In this document: piece after piece, positions 10,661 to 21,275 of the stretch
Numbering within the stretch: the first letter of the stretch is position 1
How the letters are laid out: each line of letters begins with the position of its first letter
NCBI GenBank assembly: GCA_028571685.1
Contig: CM053140.1
Location: forward strand, 26,021,501-26,085,500
DNA length: 64,000 nt
Direction: 5' to 3'
DNA from: Heterohyrax brucei
Lineage: Eukaryota > Chordata > Mammalia > Hyracoidea > Procaviidae
Program-made: the position numbers and the translations under genes
Notes under the pieces: generated by a model
What the model saw: the letters and a program-made list of their open reading frames with translations, nothing else
Told to the model about the DNA's origin: nothing
Database searches by the model: none

Positions 10661-11480
10661 GGTGGCTGCTTCACTCTCTGTCACCACTCCACCGTCTGGG
10701 CTTCATCAGTGTAAACCTGACCTGGCCTTTCCCACAGTGGCTGCTCTCCCCTCCCTTGTCTCCTGTGGCCCAGTGAAACCTGACCTGGGTGGGTCTCCTG
10801 AGGGCTGCTCTCTAGAAGCAAGGTGCTGGGCCAGGTCTGTATAGGACACGGGTGTGAGGCCGCTGCTGCGGTCGCTTCCAGAATCTGTTCTTGCTATGCC
10901 ATCCTCCTCCATCAGCTCAGCTCTCCTCTCTGACCCTGAGGTAGCCTGAGGGACTACCCTGAGGTAGTCCCCTGAGGGGACTGTCCCAAGACCTCTCCAG
11001 GGGTCCCTTAGGGTTCTGGATGGCCCAACCAGAAGAGAGAAAAGTAGTCAAGGTGGAGCAGCGCCCAGCCCCACCTGCTCTGACCTCAGCTTTAGGGGCA
11101 TCTGTCCCAGGGCTAGGCTTCTGCTTGCCATTCCCACGTGCGTCCGTTGACCCCAAACCCCAAGTACATCCTGACACATCACTTCCTCCATGGCCGTGGT
11201 GACTCAGGTCACCTGGCAGGGGGCTTGTCAGCACATTTTGAGTCACAGGAGGTTTGTCAAGGGAAAAGTTTCTCATCTCAAGAGTTGGTGGTTGTCCCCA
11301 GGCCTGGCCTATCCTTCCCCTACTAACCCTCCTCTTGCAACCGTGTGATACTAAGAAGCAGCATGGGGTATACTTGGCCCTGCCCTGCTGGATCAGGACA
11401 TTGAGGCTGCGGGATGAAGACTCCACGTTGGGAATGTAGGGCTGTTCTGGGCTCTACTTGTAGTTACCTCTGAAAATGGG
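10661..11480. other. No gene seen
   Basis: Unique-looking DNA. A short local duplication, ccctgaggtag twice within 10936-10970, is the only structure. Confidence 0.4.
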
Positions 11481-11482
11481 GC

Positions 11483-11635
11483 TGGGGTTCCTGGGGGGAG
11501 CAAACCATTAAGTGCTCAGCTGCTAACCAGAAGATTAGAGGTTCGAGTTCATCCAGAGGTGCCTCGGAAGAAAGGCCTGGCAATCATTCCTGAAAAATCA
11601 GCCACTGAAAGAAAACCTTATGGAAAGTTACTCTT
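11483..11635 (+). repeat. AfroSINE
   Basis: ggggttcctggggggagcaa, aagtgctcagctgctaacca, aggtgcctcggaagaaaggc. Confidence 0.85.
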
Positions 11636-11639
11636 CGAA

Positions 11640-11960
11640 CCTTGCATGAAAACCATCCCCTGAAACCACCCTTAAACAGTAAAAGTTTGACTCTAAAAGT
11701 AAAGCCCGGGAGTACTGCATTCTTTAAAAATGTTTCATCTGTGCAAGACCAAACAGACAACGGCTTTTTTAAAGCACAGATGAAAAGGCTGGGGCAAGGG
11801 CAGGGCACTGAAGCCAACAGGATTGAAACAGAACAGAAATAACGAGAATGTTGACACACTGTGCAGAATGCCACCAATGTCACTGATCATTATGTCTAGA
11901 AACTGTGAAAAGGAAGCGGGTTTTGCTGTGTGTGTTTTCACCACAAATACATTCAGAAGA
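11640..11960 (+). repeat. LINE 3' UTR-like repeat, family uncertain
   Basis: Diverged relative of 7640-8075, with accaatgtcactgatcatta and tttgctgtgtgtgttttcac near the end. Confidence 0.4.
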
Positions 11961-11977
11961 CAACCCTCTGGAACTGG

Positions 11978-12002
11978 TTTTTTTTTTTTTTTTTTTTTTT
12001 TT
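11978..12002. repeat. T25 homopolymer
   Basis: 25 consecutive T on the plus strand; probably the reversed tail of an element ending just after it. Confidence 0.9.
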
Positions 12003-12799
12003 GGTCCTTGAAGGATACAGCAGAACCTACCATTTGCAGACCTCAGAGGCTCCAGGGAGGAAGGCACGGGATAAACGGGAAACGGGAAATGGGGACTGGT
12101 GCTCCTGGTTCCAGAGCCGAAGAAGCAATTTCAGCCTCCCAAGGAATTTGGGGGAAGTGATTTGGGGAATATGGGCTTTGCTGCAGTTTAAGCCACTGCA
12201 AGTGGTGAAGAATTTTTAGATTGAGTCTCAAGGCTGCTGAAAACCCTCCCTACAGGCCAGACAAGGGGACACCTTGCCCAAGTCTCCTTGTCTGCTGAGG
12301 GTCCCCACACCCCAAAAGGGGTGCCCAGTCACCACTGACTTCCCAGCATCTTTTGTTTTATCTTCCTAATTATTGGATGGTTGTTCCCCCTTTGGTAGGT
12401 GATGCTCCTGGCTCCCACAGTGGCAGCTGGGCCTCTGTAGACTGTCCCCTGAAGGCCTTTGAGTCAGTGGGGGAAGGACTTTGGTTTGGTTCCTCAGGTG
12501 GTGACTAGCATATAAGTGAGGAAGGTGACTGCTGTGGTTAACCCTGTTTCCAAAGAAGAGTTCTATGTCAAGGACTACACTGGACAGAATTGGGGTGAAG
12601 AGTGACAGACAGATGATGGAGTTGGGGTGCAGCATCAACCAGAGTATGTACCCAAAAACGACTCAGGGACATCCATTGAGACATTCGCAAGAATTTGGGT
12701 TGGTGTTGACGAGAGACCTTTGCAGACAGACAAGAGTTGCTGTCAGAACCACGGTAAATGCCCCAAGGACAAAAATCTCAACATCAGCCCTCACGCCCT
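12003..12799. other. Mostly unrecognised; possible L1 remnant from 12560
   Basis: 12003-12560 shows nothing recognisable. 12560-12799 leads into L1 sequence and may be its eroded 5' part. Confidence 0.35.
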
Positions 12800-13905
12800 C
12801 ATCACTGCTGGTGGGAGTGCAAGACGGCGCACTGGCTGTGGAAAACAGCAGTGGCTCCTCAAAGTGGAACAGAGAATCACTGCTGTCCCTGCAATTCCAC
12901 CCCTACATGTATACCCAAAACTTGCAAACAGGAATACAAACAAAAGCCTATCCACCAAGGACAGGGAACACAGCAGACAGTCCCTGATGGGAGCAGGAGA
13001 AGAGTTGGGCACAGAACTCAGATTCTAGTAAAAAAGACTGGACACAAGTGGTCTGACAGACAGCTGGGTCCCCAGAAGACAGGCCCCACGCCCTCCCATA
13101 ATTCACTGTTAGCCCAGAACTAAAACACTTCTCGAAGCCAACTCTTCAGACAAAGATGAGACTGGTCTTCAAGACACGAGGTGATACTGGTGAAGAGAGT
13201 GCTTCTTGGCTGAAGCGGATGCAGCAGACTCACTGGGCAGCTTCTGTCTGGAGGCAAGATGAGAGGGTAGAAGGGGACAGGGGCTGGCTGAATGGACAGG
13301 AAATACAGTGGAGAGGAGGAGTGTGCTGTAGTGTAGCGAGAACAACTAGGGCCACATAACAACATGTGTGAGAAACAAACTTGGATTATCAACTTTCACT
13401 TAAAATACACTAAAAATAAATATAAACGTGCTCCGTCCACCACTGTTCAATGCAGCATTATTCCCAGTAACCAAAAGGTGGAAACAATCCAAGTGTCCAA
13501 TCCAAGTGTCCATTAATAAGTGAAGGGCTGAACACGACGTGCGCCATCTGTGTGATTGGACATTACCCCGTTACACGAAGGAATGAAGCGTGGATACACG
13601 CTCCAGAGGGGCTGCCCCTCGAGGGCATCGCGCTGAGTGTTAGCCCACTTGTATCAAATCCCCAGAGCGGATGAGCGCACACACTGAAGTTTATCAGAGG
13701 TTAACAGGGAGAGGGGGAAGGGTGAGTCTTTGCTTGGGGGCACTTGAGTTTTACGTCAGTGGTAGTGGAATGTTTTGGAAAAGGACGGTGAGAATGGTTG
13801 TGAAACTCCAAAAACGTCATCAGTTTCACTGAATTGGACATGCAGAAATCGTTGAGATGGTGAATATTTCATCATATAGATTTTCAACATGATTTAATAA
13901 ATAAC
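12800..13905 (+). repeat. Old L1 3' end containing a younger L1 3' UTR
   Basis: 12800-12955 is the ORF2 C-terminal end (ctgctggtgggagtgcaaga, ctgcaattccacccctacat). 13425-13905 continues the same L1 (ccaaaaggtggaaacaatcc and the 3' UTR). Between them, 12956-13424 is a 3' UTR of the elephant-type L1 seen at 62.8-63.2 kb (gatgagactggtcttcaaga ... aggaggagtgtgctgtagtg) with an A-rich tail. Confidence 0.7.
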
Positions 13906-13909
13906 TGTG

Positions 13910-14085
13910 TGGGAAACCCTGATGGCATAGCGCTTAACTGCTACTCTACTAACTGAAGGGTGGGCAGTTTGAATCCTCCAGGAGCTCCTTGGAAACTGTA
14001 TGGAGCAGTTCTGCTGTGTCCTACAGGGTCGCTATGAGTCAAACTTGATGGCAGTGCATTGGGTTTGGTTTGGTTTAGCTATGAG
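13910..14085 (+). repeat. AfroSINE
   Basis: gggaaaccctgatggcatag start; ggtcgctatgagtcaaactt, tggcagtgcattgggtttgg end. Confidence 0.85.
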
Positions 14086-14717
14086 AACTTGCAATACAGC
14101 CCCCTAGGAAGGAAGGCCTTCAAAATACACAAGGGCAACCACAATGGACTTAAAGAAGCTTCATTCTGTTGTGCCTCGAGTCGCTGACTTGATGGCAGCC
14201 AACGCAAACAGATGTGAGAATGGAGACCTCCCCCCATACCCCAAGAGGTGAGCCCAAGGTCACCCCGCCATCGTGCGGTGAGGCTGGGCTTAAGCCACAT
14301 CTGACTGCAAGGCTGGCCTCTTCCTACCTGACTTTGGTGTCTTCTCTGACCTACCTTATGGGAAGGGAAGTTGTAGGTTTCTTCTCTTGTGACCTACACC
14401 AGAAAGGAAATCGGGGTCCTGGTTTGCCATGTTTTTTTGGAATCAAAATCCCCACTTCCTCGATCAGCTGCTGTATCCCATTTTGGGTCTTTCTCTCGAC
14501 TCTTGAAGTGGAGACTGCCCTTTGCCATTACACAAAATAACAATATTCATCGCAGACCACTGTGGCAGTTGTGCTTCTGGCCCATGAAAAGGGCTCTTTC
14601 AGGTGACAGCTGACACAGCAAAACCATCGGAAAATAACAGAATAGTTCATTTACTAGTGTTTCTCCCTTAACTAGCAAATGGTTGCCAAGATTAGGCAAA
14701 TAAAGGTGAGGCTAATA
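14086..14717. other. No gene seen; SINE remnant near 14160-14205
   Basis: gttgtgcctcgagtcgctga, then cttgatggcagcc resembles the AfroSINE/RTE end. The rest is unique-looking. Confidence 0.4.
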
Positions 14718-14930
14718 GAATCCAAGTGGTTCTTGGGTGGCACAAATAGTTTGCACCTGGTACAATCGAAAGTTTGGTAGTTTGCATCCACGCTGTGATG
14801 CCAAGGAAGAGAGGCCTGGTGACTGCTTCTGTAAGATTATAGCCAAGAAAACCTCATGGAGCAGTTTTATTCTGTAACACGTACGGTCACCATGAGTCAA
14901 AATTGACTTGATGGCGTTTTTTTAAAAACA
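14718..14930 (+). repeat. AfroSINE
   Basis: tggttcttgggtggcacaaa start, aagattatagccaagaaaac, gtcaccatgagtcaaaattg end. Confidence 0.8.
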
Positions 14931-15034
14931 GGATTCAACTAATCCCACTTTTTAAATTTTCCCTGAAATCTTAAAATATGTTGTCTTTTAGAGGCTTTGG
15001 TCATACTGGAATTTTCAGAACTAGGAAGAAGTCT

Positions 15035-15125
15035 CAAGTGATGATCTGGCTCAATTTCCTTGGCCAGATAAGAAAGTTAAGGCTCAGAGAGGTTAAGTTA
15101 CCAGCCCAGGGTCACAAAGCAGAGA
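15035..15125 (+). repeat. MIR fragment
   Basis: ccagataagaaagttaaggc, tcagagaggttaagttacca, agggtcacaaagcagag. Confidence 0.8.
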
Positions 15126-15159
15126 ATGCACAGCACACCAGCCAGAAAGCAAAGGGCCC

Positions 15160-15639
15160 TTTCCAAAGACTAAATGTCAACATGACTCTGTCCGTGCACA
15201 CCCACATGACGTCACCTCACTTCTTTGGAATAAACGTGTGATAAGGATCCTATTTCCACATTTCCTTTGTGTTTTTCCAACAACAGTCCATGATACAATT
15301 TGTACAGCTCCTAGAACCTTTATTGGGGAAATTCGGGGGGGGGGGCAGGGGTAGGGGGACGCAGAGAGCAGCATGTTTCAAAGGAAGCAGATCTGATAAA
15401 GGGTTAGAAATATTTACTGCATTATTTTCAGAGGCAGGTCTTTTGTTTCCCAGAAGTTTCCTGTGTGGCTTTAAAAATAGCTTTCCCTGGCTGTCCTACA
15501 AGAATGTCCTTTCAGGCAGCGCCTGGCTTTGAAGACCTGATTTTATTCACTCAAGGAGCTGCTGGGAAGCAGTCATCTTCTTCCAAAACATGCTCGGAGC
15601 AAGCACATCTTGTGGCTCCCCCTAAAAAGCTCTGGTGAC
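15160..15639. other. No gene seen; G-rich run
   Basis: Contains a G-rich tract near 15336-15360 with a run of nine G; otherwise unique-looking. Confidence 0.4.
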
Positions 15640-15822
15640 GTGATGATGACATGCTCGGCTACTGACCGAAAGGCTAATGGTTCAGATCCACCCAGAAGCT
15701 CCACAGAAACAGGTCTGGTGACCTGTGTCTGTGAAGATGACAGCCTTGTGCACTCCACGGGGCAGTTCTCTATCACATGGGGTCACCATCAGCTGGAATT
15801 AACTCGACGCCAACGCTTCTGA
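15640..15822 (+). repeat. AfroSINE
   Basis: acatgctcggctactgaccg, gaagctccacagaaacaggt, ggtcaccatcagctggaatt. Confidence 0.8.
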
Positions 15823-16714
15823 CCTGAACTGATTTATGGCCAACAGGTGGAAGCGTAGTCCACGGAGACCCAGCTGCCATGGGTGAGAGCCAGGGGACAT
15901 CACGCCTCAAGGGGGAAAATCCTTCCGACCATCAGAAGACACAAATGACACTGTGAAGTCACAAGTCACAGGTTGTGGGACAGCTGTAGATGATGCCCAC
16001 AGGGACTGCTAGGAGTTTTGCCTGGTGTGTGTTCAGAGTGCTCTGAGTGTACGCAGATCTCATGGTTTGGGGCAGTCTCCTTGGGTTTGTGGAGGACTCG
16101 GTTTGCTTTGAAAGTCTTCGGCAAAGCAAAGAGAAGGCCCAGGAGGATGGTGGAGGGGTGCAGTCCAGACCAGGGCTGACCCGGGCTGCCAGATGGGCGT
16201 GGTGTTCTCTGCTGCGGACCCTGGGTATTCTCAGGACAAACCTGGAAACAGCTAAGAGTCTGCTCTTCAGGAAAAGCAGTATGTGTCCTCTGCCAGGTTA
16301 AGAGGCAAAGACGGCCATGGGAAGTGTGGGTGTGTTAACACGTACCCTGAGTCTTTCTGTGTGTGTGTCTGTGTATCTGTAAGTCTAAGTGTATGTGTGT
16401 GTGTAGGTGAGGAAGGAGCAGCAGCGCAGGTTGCAGTGTGACCCACTCTGCAGCCCAGTCCCTGCAGACACAGTCGTCAACTGCATACAGTACTTTCTCT
16501 GCAAACCTACCCTCCTGCCAACAAGGTGACAGCAACTATTCTAAAATCACTCTGCCTTCTGCAGGACCAGGAGCCCCTGAAAACCTCCCCGACTGTTTCC
16601 TACAGGGTCTAGGCCACTGTCTCCCTCATTGCCACCTGTCCCACCTGCTTCTGCCACACAGTACATGGGTACTGGCTCAGGCAGCGACGCATCAGTGAGG
16701 AGCTGCCAATCTTG
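15823..16714. other. EPS15L1 3' flank, no gene seen
   Basis: A short degenerate TG stretch at 16355-16405; otherwise unique-looking sequence just past the proposed transcript end. Confidence 0.4.
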
Positions 16715-17216
16715 CATTTCTATTAAAATATTTTATATTAATCATTCAAATGTAATTTGTACAGCGAATGCATACAGCGTTGGGGGGGTGTCTCCTTCAG
16801 CTTGATGGCTCACGGGGGCGGGGGGCCACAGGCAGTGTCACCTCAAGTGTCCTCTGAATGCAGTGAGATACAAGGACAGGCCGCCGTGTGCTCTGCCTCG
16901 CATTCCCACGCGCTGTGATCTGACGTTCGGGGATACCACTCCCCGACAGGGGTCTCATGGCAGGAGGCAGTCCCGCCACCTGCACCAGGTGCTCTCCCAG
17001 GGAGGCGGGACGCCTGGCTTTTCTACACCTTCTCCTGCAGGCACCCTCTCGGAGGTGTCAGAAATGGGGAGTTGTGTGCAAGTCCTGCACCCTGAACAAG
17101 CCGCCCAGAGCCCAAAGCCCCCGGCCTGTGGTGTCCTCGCGTGCCTGTGTGGTGTGTACACGTCCACACGTCCATGCTCCTGCCTCTGCAAGCCCACTGT
17201 GCCCGCCTCGCACAGC
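16715..17216 (-). other. EPS15L1: EPS15L1 long-form 3' UTR (probable extent)
   Basis: About 500 nt from the TAG to the first plausible poly(A) signal on the minus strand. The stretch is GC-rich near the stop and AT-rich near the proposed end, and I recognise no repeat in it. The end is inferred only from a variant hexamer, because no AATAAA occurs here. Confidence 0.5.
16732..16737 (-). terminator. Candidate variant poly(A) signal TATAAA, long form
   Basis: Minus strand reads ATTAATATAAAATATTTT, containing TATAAA and AATATA, both known weak poly(A) hexamers. GT-containing sequence (TACTGTGTGGC) lies further downstream. No canonical AATAAA is present between here and the stop codon. Confidence 0.35.
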
Positions 17217-17363
17217 CTAGGCAGCCGGCATGTCAGCCTTGCTGAGGGCGATGGCCAGCTCCAGGTCCTCCTGCTCCTGCCGCCGCAGCCGTGCCAGCCG
17301 CTCCCGCTCCGCCTTCTCGCTCTCCCGCTTGGCCCACGCCAGCTGCTGCTCCTCATTGCCAAA
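17217..17363 (-). CDS. EPS15L1: EPS15L1 terminal coding exon with two ubiquitin-interacting motifs
   Basis: 147 coding nt, 48 residues plus TAG (17217-17219), acceptor cttacag|TTTGGC, phase 0. The sequence starts FGNEEQQLAWAKRESEKAER and continues through an Arg-rich linker to QEQEDLELAIALSKADMPAA. Two UIMs are visible: acidic residues followed by LAWAKRES, and the classic EEDLELAIALS-type helix with the conserved Ala and Ser. In this family UIMs bind monoubiquitin on receptors and promote monoubiquitination of the adaptor itself. Omission of this exon would remove both. Confidence 0.97.
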   Translation of the reverse strand, partial: FGNEEQQLAWAKRESEKAERERLARLRRQEQEDLELAIALSKADMPAA

Positions 17364-17439
17364 CTGTAAGAGAAACATGGAGTTTGGTTACTTGGCCTGG
17401 AGCTGCAGCTGCTGAGCGAGGGGCGAGGGATGTGGGGAG

Positions 17440-17755
17440 GTCAGGGGCAGGCACACGGGGGAGAGCGGAGGGTCAGGTACGATGGGACCCATGGAGAGTC
17501 TGGGAGCAGGTGGGCCCCTCAGAGGGTCAGGGAGTAGCTGGGGCCTGCAGACGGTAGGGGAGCAGGCCAAGGACCCACAGTGAGTTTGGGTGCAAGTCGG
17601 GCCCACGGAGGGTCAAGCAGCAGTGGGACCCACAAAAGGCCAGGGAGCAGGTGGGACCTGTGGATGGATGGTGTGGGAGCAGGCAGAAGACCCACAGTGA
17701 GTTTGGGTGCAGGTCAGGCCCATGGTGGGTCAAGGCGTGGGACAGACTGGAATCC
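17440..17755 (+). repeat. Minisatellite in the terminal intron
   Basis: Diverged units containing gggagcaggtgggacc and cccacagtgagtttgggtgc; the latter recurs at about 17574 and 17692, giving a ~118-bp higher-order period over ~60-bp subunits. It starts about 75 bp upstream of the last coding exon in the sense of transcription. Confidence 0.7.
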
Positions 17756-17757
17756 CA

Positions 17758-18013
17758 CTGTTAGAGACTGAATCATGTGCCCCCTAAAATACATGCTATA
17801 AATCTTGATCTCTATGCCTGTGGTTCTAATCCCATTTGGGAATGAGCTATCTTTGTTATCGTAAAGAGGCATGACTACTGTAGGACATATCTTGAGCCAA
17901 TCTCTTTCAAGATGTAAAAGAGATTAAACACAAACTAGCAGGTAGGCAGAGACGGGAGAAGACAGAAGTGGCTCAGAATTTTTCTGTCATAGCAGCAGTA
18001 CATATCTAAGACA
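17758..18013 (+). repeat. MaLR-like LTR fragment
   Basis: agactgaatcatgtgccccc, caatctctttcaagatgtaa, agcaggtaggcagagac; its end is lost. Confidence 0.55.
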
Positions 18014-19089
18014 CCCACCTCTGGCAGGCCTATGTGTGGTTTGCTGGACACAGGTGTATGGCCCCCGAACCCCACCCGGGGTCTACAGGCAGAGGGGACC
18101 TGGGCATGGAGAGGCAGGGTTCAGTGTGACCATAACTTTTGGGCCCCAAGCCACATTCTGCAGGGGTCCTCAATAGGCAATGCATCAGCTCAGGAAATGG
18201 AGAAAGTTCCAGCAATTCCCAAGAGCAAAGTCTTGTGACGCTTGGTAGGGGCATGATGGGGAGGGCGGCAGGCGAGTCGGAGAAGGCAGCAGAGGTCAGC
18301 CAGGCCCCAAGCAGCTTGGTCAGCGGAGTCACACACCCAGCGTCGGCAGAACCACAGGCAGCGAGGCGAGCAGGCTGGCCTGGAAAGCCCTGCTGTACTC
18401 ATCTGAGCATCTGTGACACAGAGGGCACGGAGGAGCTGCCTGCCCTGGACACCTACAGGAGCCCTGGCACTCATGCCGCCATTGGGTTGAAGGCTTTTTA
18501 TCCATAGGGCGGTTTTCTAAAATGTTCAACTTAGGAAAACTGAACCCTTTGTAGAGCAGAGGCAAACCCTGCAGATACCCCTCAAATGGCCCCTTGCCCC
18601 AACAGCTGGCATGAGTGAGCCCCAGTGGCACATGGGGACAGGGGAGCTGCTGGTTGGGGACATGAACCCACACACTGGCGCAGGGCCAACCCTCCACCTT
18701 CACTAAGCACTGGAATGGCCCCAAATACAGATGGGTCGGCCCTTCCAGAGGTACCCAGGGAGCAGACATACACAGACAGCACCCTAAGGCTGGCACCGGC
18801 TCACAGACCCCCCGACAGAATTTCACCAGTTTGAGTTCCTGCACTAGCCAGGAAGAAGGCACCACTGATACCTCACCCTCCAGCTGGGGACCTGGGCTCA
18901 CCTACAGAGGGCACACTGAGCCACACGCGACTATTTCCTTGAGTCTCAGTGGTCACTGAGGTGAGGGTGGCGTGCTAGGGCTCCTGGGCCATGGGGCGGG
19001 CAGATGGGGCCTCACAAAATGGGCAGCTCCCACCTCTCACAGCTGCCAGCTGCCAGCTGCCAGAAAGAGACAGCAGGCCACACGGGGGC
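18014..19089. other. Intron, no repeat or exon recognised
   Basis: Part of the 5.8-kb last intron. Long minus-strand frames here (for example 18329-18901) show no resemblance to a family. Confidence 0.4.
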
Positions 19090-19340
19090 CTGGGCCAGGC
19101 AGAATGGGAGGCTGGGTGGGGCAGGGGTGGGAGAAGAGGATAGTGGATGGGAGAATTGGGGTGAGCAGGGAGGGGAGGAGGAGGGTGAGTAGAGAGGAGA
19201 GAATGGGGGTGAGTGGTATAGGGACAGATGGGATGGAGAAGGGGACAGACACATGAGATGGGGGACGTGGGCAGGTTAGGATGAAGGGGGCGGGTGACGG
19301 GAGGGTGGGAAAGGGATGGAGCCAGGTGTGGCAACGAGAA
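19090..19340 (+). repeat. G-rich low-complexity minisatellite
   Basis: Purine-rich, G-dominated short units (gagaatggggtgag, gggatggagaagggg variants) over about 250 bp. The transcribed strand is C-rich. Potential for G-quadruplexes on the plus strand. Confidence 0.7.
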
Positions 19341-20895
19341 GGAGCAGGGTGGAGGTGAGGGGAAGAAGGTGGTACTGGAACCCAGGACACCCCGTCCACC
19401 TAGCCTGGGTATCAGGTAGGCATGAGGTCAGTGTGAAGACAAGGCTCTCTAGGACAGGCTGTTGGTCCCTTGCTCCTAAGCAGGTGGCTCTGGGCTGACA
19501 AGAGCTGGCTGTCCCCCAGCACCTGCTGTTTCCACTCAGCCACAGGGAAGGGAATCTACCCATGACCCTCAGGGAACTTTCCAATACCCCACTGGGAGAA
19601 AAACACGGAAAAAACAACCCATGCTGGTGGGACCCCCCCACAGCACAGCTGACAGCATCCTGTCAGTAGCTGGAAGCGTCGGGGCCAGCGCAAGTGGGAG
19701 GGGGCTCCTGGGCAGCCGGTCCAGACCAGAGCCGGTTTTTAGCTCCGATGCAGATCTGCTCCAACGTCCAAGCCCCCTGCCCACGTAAGGCCTCCACTGC
19801 GCCCATCACTGGCTGCCGCCTGTAGGCAGCCAGGCCGAGACTCCATCTGGGCCCAGCTCTCAGGCCGTGGTCTACATGCCCATGAAGTTCAACTGGGGGC
19901 CTGGTGCAGGACTCAAGAAAGGAGTTTTCCACAGCGCTCGCTGAGTCTGGAATTCAAAGAGAATCCTCCTCCCGCCTTGGAGAGGTCCCCTGACAGCCCC
20001 TTTCTAGTTCCCAGACCTGCGAGGTGCCACAGAGGCAGCACGGGGGCCCAGGGTCCCCGGCCCACAGGCGCTGGCCTTGCTCCACAGAACCATCTCTTCT
20101 GCTCGCCTTTCTGAGCAGCCCCACCGGCTATCTTCCGGCAGCCTCCCTAGTGACATCCATATGCCATGCAGACCTGGTCACCTTCAGGGAGGATCTGTAC
20201 CCACGTGGTGCAGAAGCTCACAGAGTCCTGACAGAGACATGCAGAGACCCTTCTAGCCACACTTCTAGCGCACTTACCCGGACGTCGAAACCGCACCCAA
20301 CTCCCTCAGTATCGATAAAGCCACTTATCCAGCCTGAGATCTGCCCTGCTCTTGGTGGGAACTTTCAAAACTGCCACTCTGCTGGGCTGGAGATATACCT
20401 TCCCAGCAAACAGAAAGGCCTCATTTTCAAGACATGCCAACTATGGAAGAAGGTTCCCATGTGCAGTGATGGCAAAAACATCCCACAGAGGGACACGGAC
20501 AGGGGCTCATGAATTATAAAATCCCAAGCAGCGGGGCCAGGGCCAGAACAGGGGCAGTGAGCAGCCTGGGGGGTGAGGCTGACTTCCCTGGATCTAAGGT
20601 GGACACCCTGGTTTTTGGACAAATAACAAAGAGTCTTGACTGTTGGCGAGAACATGGAATCTCCAAGACCCACGCTGGCTACGAGTCTGTGCAGCTGAAG
20701 CCAGACAGCTTTCCACGTTCCGCGGGGGAGCAGAAACAACCAAACTGAAGGCACCAGCTTTGACCTCTGTAAGATAGCACAGATCTTCAAGGTTCACTCA
20801 GGACCACTGAGTCTGCCAGCACCAGGCCAATGGGAAGGTATCTTGAGACCCTGAGAGGGAACCGTTTTGCCTGTTTTCAGACAATGGTATAAATG
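19341..20895. other. Intron, no repeat or exon recognised
   Basis: 1.5 kb of unique-looking intron. Confidence 0.4.
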
Positions 20896-21062
20896 ATGGA
20901 GAGTCTCTGGATGGTGCATATGGTTAATGCACTCAGCAGTTAATTGAAAGGTTTGGGGATCAAGTCCACCCAAAGGTGTCCTACAAGAAAGGCTGGCAAT
21001 CTACTCCTGAAACATCAGCCACTGCAAACTCTCTGGAGCATGAGCTGGGGACAACTTGAGAG
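20896..21062 (+). repeat. AfroSINE
   Basis: gagagtctctggatggtgca start, gtcctacaagaaaggctggc and cagccactgcaaac. Followed directly by another copy. Confidence 0.75.
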
Positions 21063-21069
21063 CACCTAG

Positions 21070-21275
21070 ATGGAGTCTCTGGGAAGTGCACAGGTGAAGA
21101 CACTCAACTGCGAAGCCAAAAATTAGAGGTTCAAGGTCACCACAAGGTACCTCAGAAGAAAGGCCTGGTGATCTGCTCCTGAAACATCAGTCACTGCAAT
21201 CCCTCTGGAGCACAATTCTACCCTGACACACAGGGGTTGCCATGCACCGGGGCCAACTCGACGGCAGCTGAGGAG
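21070..21275 (+). repeat. AfroSINE
   Basis: tggagtctctgggaagtgca start, aggtacctcagaagaaaggc, ccaactcgacggcagctgag end. Confidence 0.85.

Noticed and set aside
1-16700. A neighbouring gene downstream of EPS15L1 (KLF2 is nearby in human)
   Set aside because: No exon with zinc-finger or other recognisable coding sequence was seen on either strand; the region is repeats and unique intergenic DNA.
18329-18901. 190-codon open frame on minus strand, same strand as EPS15L1
   Set aside because: Lies between the two terminal exons, but neither splice sites in phase nor resemblance to the protein was found.
18975-19399. Pro/Ser/His-rich frames on minus strand
   Set aside because: Translations of a G-rich tandem repeat in three frames at once.
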